A DNA stretch of 64,000 bases from Liolophura sinensis (Eukaryota > Mollusca > Polyplacophora > Chitonida > Chitonidae), in the NCBI RefSeq assembly GCF_032854445.1, contig NC_088297.1, positions 1,402,639 to 1,466,638 on the forward strand, written 5' to 3'. The translations under genes were made by a program, and so were the position numbers. Below the pieces are notes generated by a model. That model worked only from the letters and a program-made list of their open reading frames with translations. It was not told the origin of the DNA and made no database searches. Positions 11,100 through 21,655 of the stretch are shown in pieces. Position 1 is the stretch's first letter, and each line of letters starts with the position of its first letter.

Positions 11100-11860
11100 T
11101 TTCTATTCTATTACCTTGGTTGCAACAAAAATGTTTTCGTAATTATAACAAAAACGCCATTGCGGTATAGATTAACAGCTTAAAACGCCCCAACTTTCCC
11201 TGACACGTTGTTTTCGTTCAACCGAACGTTCTAAAAGGGCGTGCCTTAATTCTAGACGAAACAATGATGTGTTTTACAGGGGGTGTTAAAATGCGATGCT
11301 AAATATTACGGACGTGCTTCACAACTACAACAGAATAATAAAAAGAATACGTTTGTTTCTCGAAAACAATTCCCACTGTCAAATATAGCGCTATAAAATC
11401 TTCAGGGTTGCTTTCATATTGTCCTGCTTTTAGCTAATACGCTGTTATCAGGGTAGGCTTTGGTGAGACAGGCGCGGTGTCAAAAGCGACAAACACTGAC
11501 AGTGAGCCGGGGAGGTGGCTCGTTGCGGGCAGCGAGAGGTTGGGCAGATCAAAAGATTTCCCAAACCCTATCTGACAGAGCTAATGGAGCTGGAACCTCT
11601 GGCATCAGCAAAACAATAGCAAAAGTGGGGAATTCAGCTGTTTAAACGTAACTAAAGCTTGACTTACGTAAGAAAAAAATAATTAAAAATAATTCAATTC
11701 AATATTAATTGTTCATCATATGTTGATAAATAACAAAACAATAACATCCTCATAGATATGTGTTTATGCTTATTATAAGTAAGCATATAAATATATCATT
11801 ATTTATATGTCCAAGGTATCATGAGGATAAACATGTTTGCGTTTATATTATTGAGATATA
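11100..11860. other. Gene-free stretch within the Polinton remnant
   Basis: No recognisable coding sequence. A 61-codon plus-strand frame at 11,460 has no family that I know and is broken in copy B by a one-base insertion. A short imperfect palindrome around 'tatgcttattataagtaagc' lies near 11,765-11,788 and is kept in copy B. Confidence 0.5.
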
Positions 11861-11863
11861 CAA

Positions 11864-12188
11864 TGGATGGCTATCACAATTTAAATTTGTAATGACGCAA
11901 TCTGTACAAAGTTATATGTACATTAAACCAGCCACGTGCACATGTTTCACTCAGTGCGCCGTACCATTTACGTAAAATATACGCGTCACACTCATACATA
12001 AAGGTCACATGATGTACCGAATTTGAAAATCTGGTCAAGGGCAATATACTGGCGGCAGTCAGACAATAGCGTTCGCAGAAAGAAAACATGAGTAAATGGA
12101 CTGAGCATTGTGGAAAAAAACCATAAACATCTAACAAGAATTGGGAGTTGAAAACGACTCTCTGCAGCCAGTCCGCTATCCTGAGGAT
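11864..12188. other. Segment of about 325 bp present only in copy A
   Basis: Copy B joins 'atacaat' directly to 'aaattgttgctgttgcattg' where copy A has about 325 extra bases. No terminal repeats or target duplication are obvious, so a deletion in copy B is more likely than an insertion in copy A. It lies just downstream of the recombinase domain (minus strand). Confidence 0.7.
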
Positions 12189-12301
12189 GTGAAATTGCTG
12201 CTGTTGCATTGCTGAACAACCCTCCAAAACTTTGAGGCGTGACTGAAAACTGGGATTTTGCCATTTGGATGGTATTGCTACTTTTATGCGTAACATTACA
12301 G

Positions 12302-12700
12302 TCAACGGCGCCGAGCATATGCACTGGGTGTGGCGTGACTGACATAAGAGTATTTTCGCTCAACGGCACTTTCACTTTCAGCATTTTCTGATAACACACT
12401 TGAAGCATGCGGGACATTGCTGATTTCACGGAGTTTTGAAACGGACGGTTTTGTCACATAACTCCGTACACTGGATCCATTGCGGTGGCCTGTCACAGAC
12501 ATAACGTCCATCACAGAAACCCCAGCATCAGCAAGAACTGCTGCTCTTGTAGCTCGGACGCAATGATTCGTGTACCAAGTGGCTAAGTTTTGCATCGCGG
12601 GAAATATCAGACACCAAGGATCCGATCGTTTTGTGACCCATTGGGTGACTGCTATAAAATGGTTTGTGGTCAACTGGGACGTTTAGGAGAGAGGCCACTC
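12302..12700 (-). pseudogene. Tyrosine recombinase C-terminal domain, copy A (frameshifted)
   Basis: The minus-strand frame contains WYTNHCVRAT, VLADAGVSVMDVMSVTGH, RNGSSVRSY and LREISNV. These fit the conserved HxxR, the second histidine (TGH) and the catalytic tyrosine of tyrosine recombinases, most like the Crypton/ZMYM2-type domains found in animal genomes. Relative to copy B an extra A at about 12,575 shifts the frame just before WYTNH, so the segment with MGHKTIGSLVSDISRD lies in another frame. The N-terminal half with the first arginine is absent. The catalytic TGH histidine is intact here but is proline in copy B. Confidence 0.7.
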
Positions 12701-12716
12701 AAAGAAAGACTCGCAG

Positions 12717-13084
12717 GAAGACTCGCAGGCAATAGATCCGTACAGCGTTTGGTCTGTAAGTCTACATAAAGCAATAAGTATAAAAGATGTTTTTATAGAC
12801 ACACGAGCAGGCCTTACCTATAGAGAAAGAATAAGCTGACATGCATGCATTCCTCGCGCAGGTCTAACGCTTACTGAGGACCAATTGTATTGATGTAATA
12901 TGATGAGCATATCTGTAAGTTAGTTACTTGCCAAAGGTAAGTGGTTTATACGAGCGCACCCTTGTTTTCTCCGCCTAAAACTGACCGTCATCGTATAAAT
13001 AAGTAAAAACTTTATGGGTTTTAAATACCCTCAAGGTAATCGACCAGAGTAAAATATTACGTCCTCTTTTCTACCAACAATTTA
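12717..13084. other. Gene-free stretch right of the duplication junction
   Basis: Unique sequence that does not continue the Polinton of copy B. No open frame or repeat is recognisable. If the tandem-duplication reading is right, this is where the second 39-kb copy begins. Confidence 0.5.
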
Positions 13085-14112
13085 TATAAATGCTTATATT
13101 TTTGGTTCTTGTAAAGGCAGAAGCTTGTTCATATGTTATTATTTCCTGTCGGTGTTAAACCAGAAGCTTGTTGTTCATAATGTTATTTTTTCCAGTCGGT
13201 GTAAAACCAGAACCTTGTTTATTTTATTCTTCACAGTCAGGCGTAAAACCAGAAGCTTGCTGTTCATGTGTTACTATTTCCAGTCGGTGTAAAACCAGAA
13301 GTTTGTTGTTCATATGTTATTATTTACAGTCGGTGTAAAACCAGAAACTTCGTGTTCAAGTGTTATTCTCTCCAGTCGGTGTAAAAGCAAAAGCTTGTTG
13401 TTCATATGTTATTTTTTTACATTCGGTGTAAAACCGTAAGCTTGTTGTTCATGTGTAATTATCTCCAGTCGGTGTAAAGCCAAAAGCATGTTATTCATAT
13501 ATTATTTTTTCCAGTCGGTGTAAAAGCAGAAGGTTGTTGTTCATATGTTATTATTTTCAGTTGATGTAAAAGCAGAAGCCTGCCGTTCATATATTATTTT
13601 TTCCAGTCGATGTAAAAGCAGAAGCTTGCCGTTCATATGTTATTATTTCCAATCGATGTAAACCAGCAGCTTGCTGTTCATATGGCATTTTTACAGTCCG
13701 CGTAAAAGCAGAAGCTTGTTGTTCACATGTTATTATTTACAGTCTGCATAAAACCAGAAGCTTGTTGTCAATATGTTATTAATTCCAGTCGGTTGTAAAG
13801 CCAAAAGCTTGTTGTTCATATGTTATTATTTCCAGTCGATGTAAAAGCAGAAGCTTGCAGTTCATATCATATTATTTCCAGGAATTGTAAAAGCAGAAGC
13901 TTGCCGTTCATATGTTTTTATTGCTAGTCGATGTAAAAGCAGAAGCTTGTTGTTCATATGTTATTATTTCCAGTCGATTTAAAGGCAGAAGGTTGCTGTT
14001 CATATGTTATTGTTTACGGTCGATGTAAAACCGGAAGCTTGTTGTTCATGTGTTATTATTTCCAGTCGATGTAAAACCAGAAGATTGTTGTTTATATGTT
14101 ATTATTTTATCA
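13085..14112. repeat. Minisatellite, about 22 units of 46 bp
   Basis: Units read 'cagtcggtgtaaaaccagaa' followed by 'gcttgttgttcatatgttat' and 'tatttc'. Variants are 'cgatgtaaaagcagaagc' and 'cgttcatatg'. Units are mostly 44-48 bases long. The array is uninterrupted and has no coding frame. It begins about 370 bases from the inferred duplication junction. Confidence 0.95.
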
Positions 14113-14519
14113 ATGCTATTTATAAACATACCACAGTCAGGGTGGAGAAAAAATCTCACACAATCGAGTGAATCACAGAGCCACAGGGGGGAAAAACGAA
14201 GAGTTTTTCACAAAAACAGAAGTTGATATCGAACTTGATACCTCAGTGTTGATAGAAAGGCAACACCTCAATCTTCAGGACATCCGCAAGTTAAGCAGCT
14301 TCTAGGCTTGTAGCAATACCTAATACATACGGAACAATTTCCAGGACTGAACGACGCATACGCATACGTTTCGTGTAGTTGAATTTCAGGAATTCAAATT
14401 TCTGCTACTTTAACCCACCTTTATTGTTTATAAATTCACACCATTTAACTCACAACGCCATTGTTGTGGTTTCAAGGAAACCTTGCTGTTTCCTAACTTC
14501 CAGCCGTGTCGATGTCCTG
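14113..14519. other. Gene-free stretch
   Basis: No coding region or repeat family recognised. A run of T-rich sequence near the right end leads into the SINE tail at 14,520. Confidence 0.4.
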
Positions 14520-14812
14520 TATTTATTTGATTTATTTATTTTATTTGATTGGTGTTATACGCCGTACTTAAGAATATTTCACTTATACGACGGCAGCCAG
14601 CATTAGTGTCCTGGTTGTGTCCGGTGGAAACCGGACACAGCCAGGGGGAAACTCACAACCATCCGCAGGTTGCCGGCAGACCTTCCCACGTACGGCCGGA
14701 GAGGAAGCCAGCATGAGCTGGACTTGAACTCACAGCGACCGCATTGATGAGAGACTCCTGGGTCATTACGCTGTGCTAGTGCGCTAACCAGCTGAGCCAC
14801 GGAGGCTCCGAT
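14520..14812 (-). repeat. Near-full-length tRNA-headed SINE, family A
   Basis: Minus orientation. The head near 14,808 reads 'gagcctccgtggctcagctg', with A box 'tggctcagctgg', and about 60 bases on a B-box-like 'gagttcaagtcc'. The body has 'cagctcatgctggcttcctc' and 'cgtacgtgggaaggtctgcc'. The tail has 'gtgaaatattcttaagtacg' and an A/T-rich 3' end. This is the best copy of the family in the window and can serve as reference for the fragments listed. It needs LINE machinery to move and encodes no protein. Confidence 0.9.
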
Positions 14813-15619
14813 TTCCTGTAAGACCATGACAAAACATTGCAAGAAACTTAAGACTTAGCCTGTTTCATGTTAGACATTTATCAATCTTGCTTAATAACCA
14901 GTAAATTGACCTTGGTGATGTTATGTACATTAAAACAGAAACAGTACATGGTATTTAATGTAACTAGTAAAAGGGAACTTTGTCGAAAAAGAAACAAATT
15001 GTCTGAGTGATGGGCCAAAGTCAAAGACAGATACAACGCCGTCTGGATTGAAGGGTAGATAACTAAAGAATTTAGCCATAAAGGTATTTATAACAGAGTT
15101 AATCTTCATTAAACATCATCCAGATGGCACTGTGTCTATATGTCCTTGCTCTAGTGTTGTTTCTCATTCATTGAAAAGTAGGGCTGAAAAGAACTTACTA
15201 GTTTTCTTCTGCCTTCTCAAACACATGCTATACAAAAGCAGCAACACTGTGATTTTGAAAACAGCCTCGATATTACCCGCGCATAAACTTATACAAATAA
15301 CAATATCACTTTTACTTTTTTTACGGCTAGTTTAAAAAGAGAAAGTCATTAATCTCACATTTCTGTCACTTTAAAATAGTTGCAGATGTGTGGCCACACG
15401 GAAGCAAGAGGTAACCGTGTCTTCAGATTTTAGCTGACCTGTATATAGTGGATGATTGTTTACATTCTTGTGCTTCTAGATTGACCCATTCCCACAAACC
15501 TTGTTTCCACGACGGTGGTTCCGGATCGGGGAGACCAATCACGGTCTTGATCCATTTTACTGCAAGATCAAGACCGCTTCTCTCGTTACATGAATACGAG
15601 TGAAGAATACCAGAATAGT
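14813..15619. other. Gene-free stretch
   Basis: Short frames only, none with recognisable similarity. No tandem repeat. Confidence 0.4.
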
Positions 15620-15750
15620 GGAGAGTGGGTGAGTGCCTTGGTTTTAACGTCGTACTCAACAATTTTTCAATCACATTAAAGGACGAAGGAATCCTTAGGG
15701 TGCATGTACGTGTAATGTGCCTCCTCTGTTTCATTCTTCCCATCTTAGCT
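15620..15750 (-). repeat. SINE fragment, family B (tail part)
   Basis: Contains 'cttggttttaacgtcgtact', 'caacaatttttcaatca' and 'gaatccttagggtgcatgta', matching the 3' part of the full family-B copy at 23.5 kb. The tRNA-like head is missing. Confidence 0.75.
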
Positions 15751-15979
15751 TTCACAAATACAGATCTGTACTTTTTTATTTACTAAACTGGAACTGGGTG
15801 TTCTACATATTAAAGTTGTACGCCGCAAAACATGTTTCTTGTCATGCTTTACTAATTCTTACTTTATATCACCCAGTTATTCCCGAATAATAAAGACCAC
15901 AAACGTCACAATGGGGAACTTGTAAAGCTCCTTTTCACATCCTAGAAACTTATTTACAGCTATGAATTCTTTTCTTTGA

Positions 15980-16262
15980 GTGAGTGAAAGTTGAGGGTTT
16001 AACGGCGTACTTACATATAACGACGAAGGAGTCCATAGAAGGCATGTAATGTGTCTCCTTGTTGCAGGACGGATTTTCAACGATGTTTTATCTAGTGCTG
16101 CTTCACTGAGACGACTTACCAGTCGTTGTCCTATCCCCTTATTGCTGAACACCTTGGGAGGAAGCTACAGTTTTATCTTTTAAGGTCCAAGGTGTAACAA
16201 GACCCAGTATTGACCGTAGATCTGCTGCACTCGAAGTGGGCGCTCTACCTCTTTGGTTTGGA
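15980..16262 (-). repeat. SINE, family B, nearly full length
   Basis: Runs from the tail ('gtttaacggcgtactta') through 'acgacgaaggagtcc', 'ttgttgcaggacggatttt', 'ctgcttcactgagacg' and 'accagtcgttg' to a mutated tRNA-like head ('gaagtgggcgctctacc'). Old copy with several indels. Confidence 0.8.
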
Positions 16263-16670
16263 TACTTGAATGCATTATTCATGTACACGAATTCTTTTAT
16301 GACGTCTTTTGTTTTGATACATACATGTATATACACTAGTGGTGTATCAGTGTCCATAAAACACATACATAAACCGTTTCAAGTACACAAGCGCTGTGAC
16401 GTTAAAGAGGACAATTTGTTTTACTGCGATTTGGATCTTTTGTGTATTTTGTACTAGATCCTTCCATTACCACTAATGTACCTGTTACATTGGCAGTAAG
16501 TTAAACTTCGCTATCCGTCTCCGGCCACACTGTGCACCATGAATTTATTGAAATCAACGAGACATACACCATCTAAATGGTGATTAACACATTGCTTGGG
16601 AGTCTTAACTTTAATTTGTGTGTTAATTATGTACAAAAAATGTGGTATTCGGTGTATCTGCTAAGCAAAC
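16263..16670. other. Gene-free stretch
   Basis: No coding region recognised. Plus-strand frames here have no family that I know. Confidence 0.35.
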
Positions 16671-16671
16671 A

Positions 16672-16870
16672 GCTTTCACATTTCTCGGATTTCCAACAGA
16701 GTTGTTCCCCCTGAACAGGACTTCGGTAAACTGAAGGCCGGCTTGGGGAGTGATCTTGGAAGAAATGATTAAGAAGGTGGGAAAATACATTGAGTTAAAA
16801 TCAGGACGATCTTTCGTGTTTTTACTTCACTGGATCGAATACTGCTTACAGTAAATGAGGATCCAAGAAC
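16672..16870. repeat. Direct repeat, left copy, flanking the Gypsy relic
   Basis: Shares 'ggcttggggagtgatcttg', 'tcggatttcc', 'cgatctttcgtgttttta' and 'tactgcttac' with 18,597-18,795. The two copies lie on either side of the integrase relic at 17.24-18.22 kb, so they are candidate pieces of its long terminal repeats. The typical TG...CA ends are not clear. Confidence 0.6.
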
Positions 16871-16924
16871 TTACAAGGTCCGCTATCTTTATAATGGGGA
16901 CTCAGTGGTGAAACTTTTGAGAAC

Positions 16925-17062
16925 TATTTATTTTTTTGATTGGTGTTTTACGCCATACTCAAGAATATTTTACTTATACGATGGCGGCCTGCATTATGGT
17001 GGGTGAAAACCGGGCACAGCCCTGGGGGAACCCACAACCATCGGCTAACCGACTGGGCCACT
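16925..17062 (-). repeat. SINE fragment, family A, internally deleted
   Basis: Has 'ttggtgttttacgccatact', 'ttacttatacgatggcggcc', 'gcattatggtgggtgaaaac' and 'cccacaaccatcgg', then jumps to a head fragment 'ctaaccgactgggccactg'. The middle and most of the tRNA-like head are gone. Confidence 0.8.
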
Positions 17063-17236
17063 GATTTGAGAATTATTTACTTGCCATCAAAATGTGTGCC
17101 AGGTAAATGTGCGACTGTGTTTCTAATGAGAAATTTAAAAATAACATTGCATTGTCATGTGTGTGCGAATTCAGACAGAAATCGTAGCGGCCGTACGTCA
17201 GTAACATAGACGAGGATATTCGTCCGTACTATAATA

Positions 17237-18215
17237 TCCGAGAGGAGTTAGCCGTGATAGATGGTGTATTAATAAGAGGGTCTTGACTGGTTATACCTAT
17301 CTCTCTGAGGGCCGATTTGATAGAGTTAACTCATGAACCTCACCAGGGAATAGCCAGAACAAGGCAGAAGATGTTTGGACTGTATTGGTGGCCTGTTGTG
17401 GATAGAGCAGTAGAGTTAGCTATTAAGTTGTGTGTTGTGTGTAAAATAAATTAAAAAACTGCTAGAACTACTTTTACTTGAATGAAGCCTATTCCGCTGA
17501 CTAAGAGGCTGTGGTGTAAACTTGCGTTAGATATAGATGGAGCGATTACTTGTGCTACACCTAATTGTGAATTCGCAATTTTCCTCCATGATTGTCACAG
17601 CAAATGGCCAGAGGCCAGTTCTGTGACATATGCAACAGTCTAAGACTTGATCAGATTTCTTCAGTCAGTATTTAGCAGGAAAGGTATAGCAGAAGAAATT
17701 GTGAGTGGTCATGGAGCGCAATTCAAATCCACGTAGTTTACAAATTTCTGCTCAGAACGTGGTATACACCTTGCACACTCCACAGTTTACTACACTCGAG
17801 CCAACGGGGCTGTTCAAAGTTTTAACGCAAATTTGGGTCCCACATTTCAAAATACCTTTATTACTGGTAAATAATGAAAATTATCTGTTCAGAATTATTT
17901 GAATGTGTATAACGCTACTCCACATGCCACAACTGGTTCATCTCCTTTAGATAAGTTGCATGGAAGCAGAATGAGCACCAGGCTAGACTTAGTGGGTAAA
18001 CATGTAGATCTGTTAGAACCAAAGTCTCTTTCAGTGCGAGCGAGAATGCGTGTTGAGCAAGTCAAATCCAAAAGGTATGCAGACCGGAACGCGACTGTAA
18101 TTCACCTACAGTTAAAATTGGTGACTGAGTTCGTGTTATGAAAATCTGGAATTCTCAAGAAATGTGAAGGTAAATTGATTGAGTTAGTAGAAGTCAGAAA
18201 AGTTCTGAGTTGACA
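17237..18215 (+). pseudogene. Ty3/Gypsy retrotransposon integrase relic
   Basis: Plus-strand translation shows, in order, the zinc-binding HHCC part (THEPHQGI, KMFGLYWWPVV, KLCVVCK), the catalytic core (LALDIDG; FAIFLHDCHSKWPEA; VSGHGAQFKS, where the second catalytic aspartate has become histidine), then FCSERGIHLAH and a stretch like ANGAVQSFN where the glutamate should follow, and the post-core NATPHATTGSSP and KRYAD motifs. There are several stops and frameshifts. Reverse transcriptase, RNase H, protease and gag are absent. In the family this enzyme joins the element's cDNA to host DNA; this copy is dead. Confidence 0.85.
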
Positions 18216-18596
18216 CAACTCTCTTCACTTCTGATGGGCGTCCATGAAATGTGAGTAAAACGTCACTCTGCACTGAGCCAGGAAATCGTTCAGACAACGA
18301 TAGGTCTTTCAGATTTTTGTTTCGGCTAAGCTGGTGTCTGGACTGAGCAAAATGTACTTGTAAATGACAACAACGTAACGAAAAATGTACGTGTAAATAA
18401 CAACACTGTACCGCTACGCAGGGGTAACAGAAAGAGAATGCAGCAGAGGCGGTCTAATGGTTTCGTTACTCATTAACGCTGCATTTTGAATTTGAGTAGC
18501 TGAGTTTGTCTATGAGATTGTTACTGTAAGGTAAATTGCAGGTAAGTATTACTTTTTATTGTGGAAGTGAAATGTGGTGTCAGGTGTTTCTGTTTA
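18216..18596. other. Sequence between integrase relic and right direct repeat
   Basis: No coding region recognised. It could hold the 3' end and 3' LTR of the Gypsy relic, since it lies between the end of the integrase frame and a repeat that also lies upstream. Confidence 0.35.
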
Positions 18597-18795
18597 GTTA
18601 CATACATTTGTCGGATTCCGAATAGAGTTGTTTCCCCTGAACGGAACTTGAGAAACGGAAGGCCCGGCTTGGGGAGTGATCTTGTAAGACATGCTTGAGA
18701 AGGTAGGGGAAAACACTGAGTTGCAATCGAGACGATCTTCCGTGTTTTCACTCCATCGGACCGAATATTGCTTACCACAGAAGGAAATACAATTA
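18597..18795. repeat. Direct repeat, right copy, flanking the Gypsy relic
   Basis: Partner of 16,672-16,870 in the same orientation, about 1.9 kb apart, with roughly 80% similarity by eye. Divergence between the pair suggests an old insertion if these are LTR parts. Confidence 0.6.
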
Positions 18796-19859
18796 ACTCT
18801 TGTGAAAACAAGATCGGGATGATCTTAATTTTGGTAAGAGCAGCCGAGTCCATCATAGCAAGTTCAAATACTGGTTGTCTTTATTATCCTCTCTTTAATG
18901 AGTTAATATGAATTCAGAATTACTATAAGATCACGGGACATAACTTGTTGTGGCGTACAACGTTGGAACTATGAGGACAACGCAGGCGACAGGGCCGAGG
19001 TCCAATGTAACCCTTCAGATCGGTTAATGTGGAAACTAAACTGGGAACATGGCAAAACTAATCTCACAGCAATCTCTCAACAGGACAGTATTCGTGTTAA
19101 GACAAGACTGTCAACAGAGTATATTTAGTTTTTACTTAAAAACAAAAAAAAATATTTTTATTTTCATGAAATGAACTTGACTTTTACTGGACTGTTTATC
19201 TTGAAACAAAGTACTAAGGTATACACATATTTATTACACGCACAGTTTCACATCTGCGTGCATATATATTATTCACATAATGGGGGAGCGCAAGCCGAGA
19301 TCTAGTTGTTAAATGTACTTGTCTATCGATCGCTTGGGCAGACGAGGGACGAGTTCAAACCAATTGTTGAACAGCGAATTTGAAGAAGACCGACTCTTGC
19401 TGTTGTTGTGTCCTTGGTAACAACAAGAGATGATCGAACTTTGTTTGGTCGAGTACCTTAGCTGATGACCAATTGTCTTCCGCCAGTGTTTTGATGTAAA
19501 CACGCAATACTGCACGCTGTAGGTGTATATCAACAAATACTTTTTGGTGTATGGCCGAAATGGTGTACGAAATGGTGTATTTGGTAGCTCTACTTTTGTG
19601 GGCAAATCTCATAAAGACGTGTTGGCCTTCACTACGTTTCTCGCCAAGTTCAGTCGAATGTGTATGAACTGAGCTCCTGCAACTATAACACAAGCCCTTG
19701 AGAAATCAGAAATACTTTACTTTTTCCAGACCCGTTTATGAACGGACTTTATACCTATCAGCCTCTGAAGCAGCATCTGCCGTTAGCATACACAAGATAT
19801 CATAGAATAAATAACACGGCATACTTATGGCTTTGACTGACGTGAGAACAGATGAGAAC
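18796..19859. other. Gene-free stretch
   Basis: Minus-strand frames of 98 and 112 codons overlap at 19.3-19.7 kb but resemble no family that I know and have no start context or splice sites that stand out. Confidence 0.35.
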
Positions 19860-20110
19860 GGTTATACGTATATAGGAATTATTTTTATCTGGCATGTAAT
19901 GCTAGATGCCACAAGATTTTCCCAAGTGCGGCCGGAGAGAAATCCAGCAGGAACTCCCAGCGAGTTTATGTTGGTGGAAGATTTCTGAGTCATTGCGCCG
20001 CGCAGACAAGCTACACGCAAGCCCTCACCCACGGATGCCTGAGGTCATGTTGGTGGGAGACTTCTGAATCATTGCGCCGCGCTGGCAAGCTGCATGTAAG
20101 CCCTCAACCA
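19860..20110 (-). repeat. SINE head fragments, family A, duplicated in place
   Basis: The head-side segment 'cattgcgccgcg(c/-)' with 'ctacacgcaagccctca' occurs twice in tandem (about 19,965-20,040 and 20,045-20,115), each preceded by a variant of 'tgttggtggaagatttctga'. The left part has 'gtgcggccggagagaaatcc' of the SINE body. Confidence 0.6.
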
Positions 20111-20224
20111 CGGATTTAATTTTCCACTAATCAGTGCCGTGCGAGACAGATGTCCCGAAAGCTATTGCAAGTGGAATTAGGTGGTGTTTGACATGAGGTT
20201 TTGGCAATATAACTCAGTTATTTC

Positions 20225-20475
20225 AAATTATACGGCGGCGGCCAGCATTATGTTTGAAGAAATTGTGTAGAGCCAGGGAGAAATCTGCTACCATCCGCAG
20301 GTTGCAGCAATACCTTCCCACGTACGGCCGGAGAGCAAACTGGGCCTGAACTCACAGCGACGGCGTTGGCTCCATCTCCGATCGTAAGCGGGAATGTCGC
20401 CAGCAACTTGGGAATGGCAGTAAGTTTCACCCCAGCATAATGCTGGCTCCCGTCGTATACGTGAAGTATTCTCTA
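20225..20475. repeat. Two family-A SINE pieces, head to head
   Basis: 20,225-20,370 is a minus-orientation body ('ggcggccagcattatg', 'caccatccgcaggttgc'-like, 'cgtacggccggagag', 'ctcacagcgacggcg'). 20,425-20,475 is a plus-orientation tail ('cagcataatgctggc', 'cccgtcgtatacgtgaagta'). Together they can form a hairpin. Confidence 0.7.
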
Positions 20476-20924
20476 GTTCTGCGCAATAAGTTGAAATTTT
20501 AGCAGATATTCTTTAACTCCGGAACTTGAAAAAAGAAACCTTAACAAAAACTAACAGGGTTTACTAAAGGCATGTATATCTAAACATTGTATCGATCATA
20601 GCCCTTACAATATTTTGTTATATGTACTAAATCTGTCTCAGATGTCAGTCAACGGCAAGTTTAGAGAGTATGGGGCTTGTACAATTATGGATTACTCCGT
20701 GCCGCGTTACATGTGAGCGTTAACATATAAGTAAATGAAAACTTACTTGTGGTCTGCATTTTGTTGTAGCTATCGTATCGGCCACAAGCTGAGCGACCAA
20801 TCGTGAAGTCGTGACAGCAGTCGATGAATACATCCATTAAATCCTCTTTCACCTAAATTCCAGATGTTCTGGCCTCTCGACATTCAGGTATACCGTCCGG
20901 GCGCCCTGTGATACTAGTATATCT
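20476..20924. other. Gene-free stretch
   Basis: No coding region or named repeat recognised. Confidence 0.35.
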
Positions 20925-21075
20925 CTTTGTTCCCTCCCTGGAGAAATTCCCTATATACACAGTCTTCTCTGGGCATATTCCTTCGTATATATACACGGTT
21001 TTTCCTGAGTATATTCCTTCCCAGACATACACATTCCTCCTTGGGCATGTTCCTTCCAATATATGGTGAGCATAT
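20925..21075. repeat. 36-bp minisatellite, about four units
   Basis: Units contain 'gggcatattccttc' followed by 'tatatacac' and 'ttttcct'. Spacing between successive 'atattcctt' strings is 36 bases. Because 36 is a multiple of three, the minus strand reads as a repeating 12-residue peptide (for example IYEGICPEKTVY), but the frame does not extend into anything recognisable. Confidence 0.75.
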
Positions 21076-21515
21076 ACATCTATATACACCTCACACGTGG
21101 AAAAGCTCGTTAGTAACTTGCCAAAGATCAACGGTTTTCTATAAGACTCAGAACGCAATGGTATAAGTGAAACATTTTTAGTTCGGTGGATTTAACGAAA
21201 TATAAGATACCAAACGTAGTGAGGCGAGGCCGAGCCGAGCGAAGAGAGTCCAGTGGGTAACGGCTTGTTTCTGTTTTTGTTTCTTTGTTTGCGCAACATA
21301 CATTACGGATTTTGAAACCACACAAGTTTAAGACATAAGACCATCCAGTTTTATCCATATAGGAGACGGTAACTTAACATGGGTGTTACCGGTATGAGTT
21401 CACAGCCAGCAGCAAATTCTTATTTCAAAACAAAGGATCTGTGTTTCCACTAGGTTTATATTACACATATCATACATTTATTAGAAATCTAACATCTTCT
21501 CTTGTCGAAAAGTCT
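21076..21515. other. Gene-free stretch
   Basis: Nothing recognised apart from a short GC-rich patch near 21,215-21,245 ('gaggcgaggccgagccgagc'). Confidence 0.35.
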
Positions 21516-21655
21516 TTCGGCAACATGTGGGTGATTGTGAGTTTCCCCTGGGCTCTGCCTGATTTCCTTCCGTCACAATGCTGGCCGCTCTTGTACAGAG
21601 AGAAATATTCTTGAGTACAGCGTAAAGTATCAGTCAAATAAACAAATTAATAATT
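21516..21655 (+). repeat. SINE 3' half, family A
   Basis: Plus orientation: 'tgggtgattgtgagtttccc', 'cacaatgctggccgctcttg', 'gaaatattcttgagtacagc', 'gtcaaataaacaaat'. Head missing. Confidence 0.85.

Larger units (their letters stand above)
1..12716. repeat. Large direct duplication, copy A (left copy)
   Basis: This block aligns collinearly with 39,307-51,678. By eye the first 600 bases differ at about 2% of positions, while long stretches (for example 5.9-6.9 kb) are nearly identical. The offset is 39,306 at the start, about 39,321 in the middle and 38,962 at the end; the last change is due to a roughly 325-base segment present only here (11,864-12,188). The match stops at the shared string 'aaagaaagac(t/c)cgcag'. 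The left edge is the window edge, so copy A probably extends further left. It carries two EF-hand gene relics and the left 3.6 kb of a Polinton. Confidence 0.95.
9067..12716. mobile_element. Left 3.6 kb of a Maverick/Polinton, truncated by the duplication breakpoint
   Basis: Starts with 'agtagagaatggaccgaacg', the left terminus found again at 48,391, and stays collinear with the left part of the complete element up to 12,716. None of the capsid, ATPase or integrase genes is present. The contents are an inverted-repeat terminus, a GC-richer cassette, two direct repeats, an AT-rich 'tatactctac' stretch, a foldback and the tyrosine recombinase domain. Whether all of it is native Polinton or includes nested insertions cannot be decided from this window. 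Confidence 0.7.

Noticed and set aside
11460-11645. 61-codon plus-strand frame in the Polinton remnant
   Set aside because: Copy B has a one-base insertion that breaks it, and the residues resemble nothing known.
13085-14112. CRISPR-like array of repeated units
   Set aside because: Units are adjacent without unique spacers and drift gradually; the setting is an animal genome. It is a minisatellite.
14750-14812. Possible tRNA gene from A and B boxes
   Set aside because: The cloverleaf is incomplete and the segment continues into a SINE body and tail; it is the head of a tRNA-derived SINE, as are the similar heads at 23.8 and 7.3 kb.
19309-19693. Overlapping minus-strand frames of 98 and 112 codons
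   Set aside because: No family resemblance, biased composition or conservation with any other part of the window.
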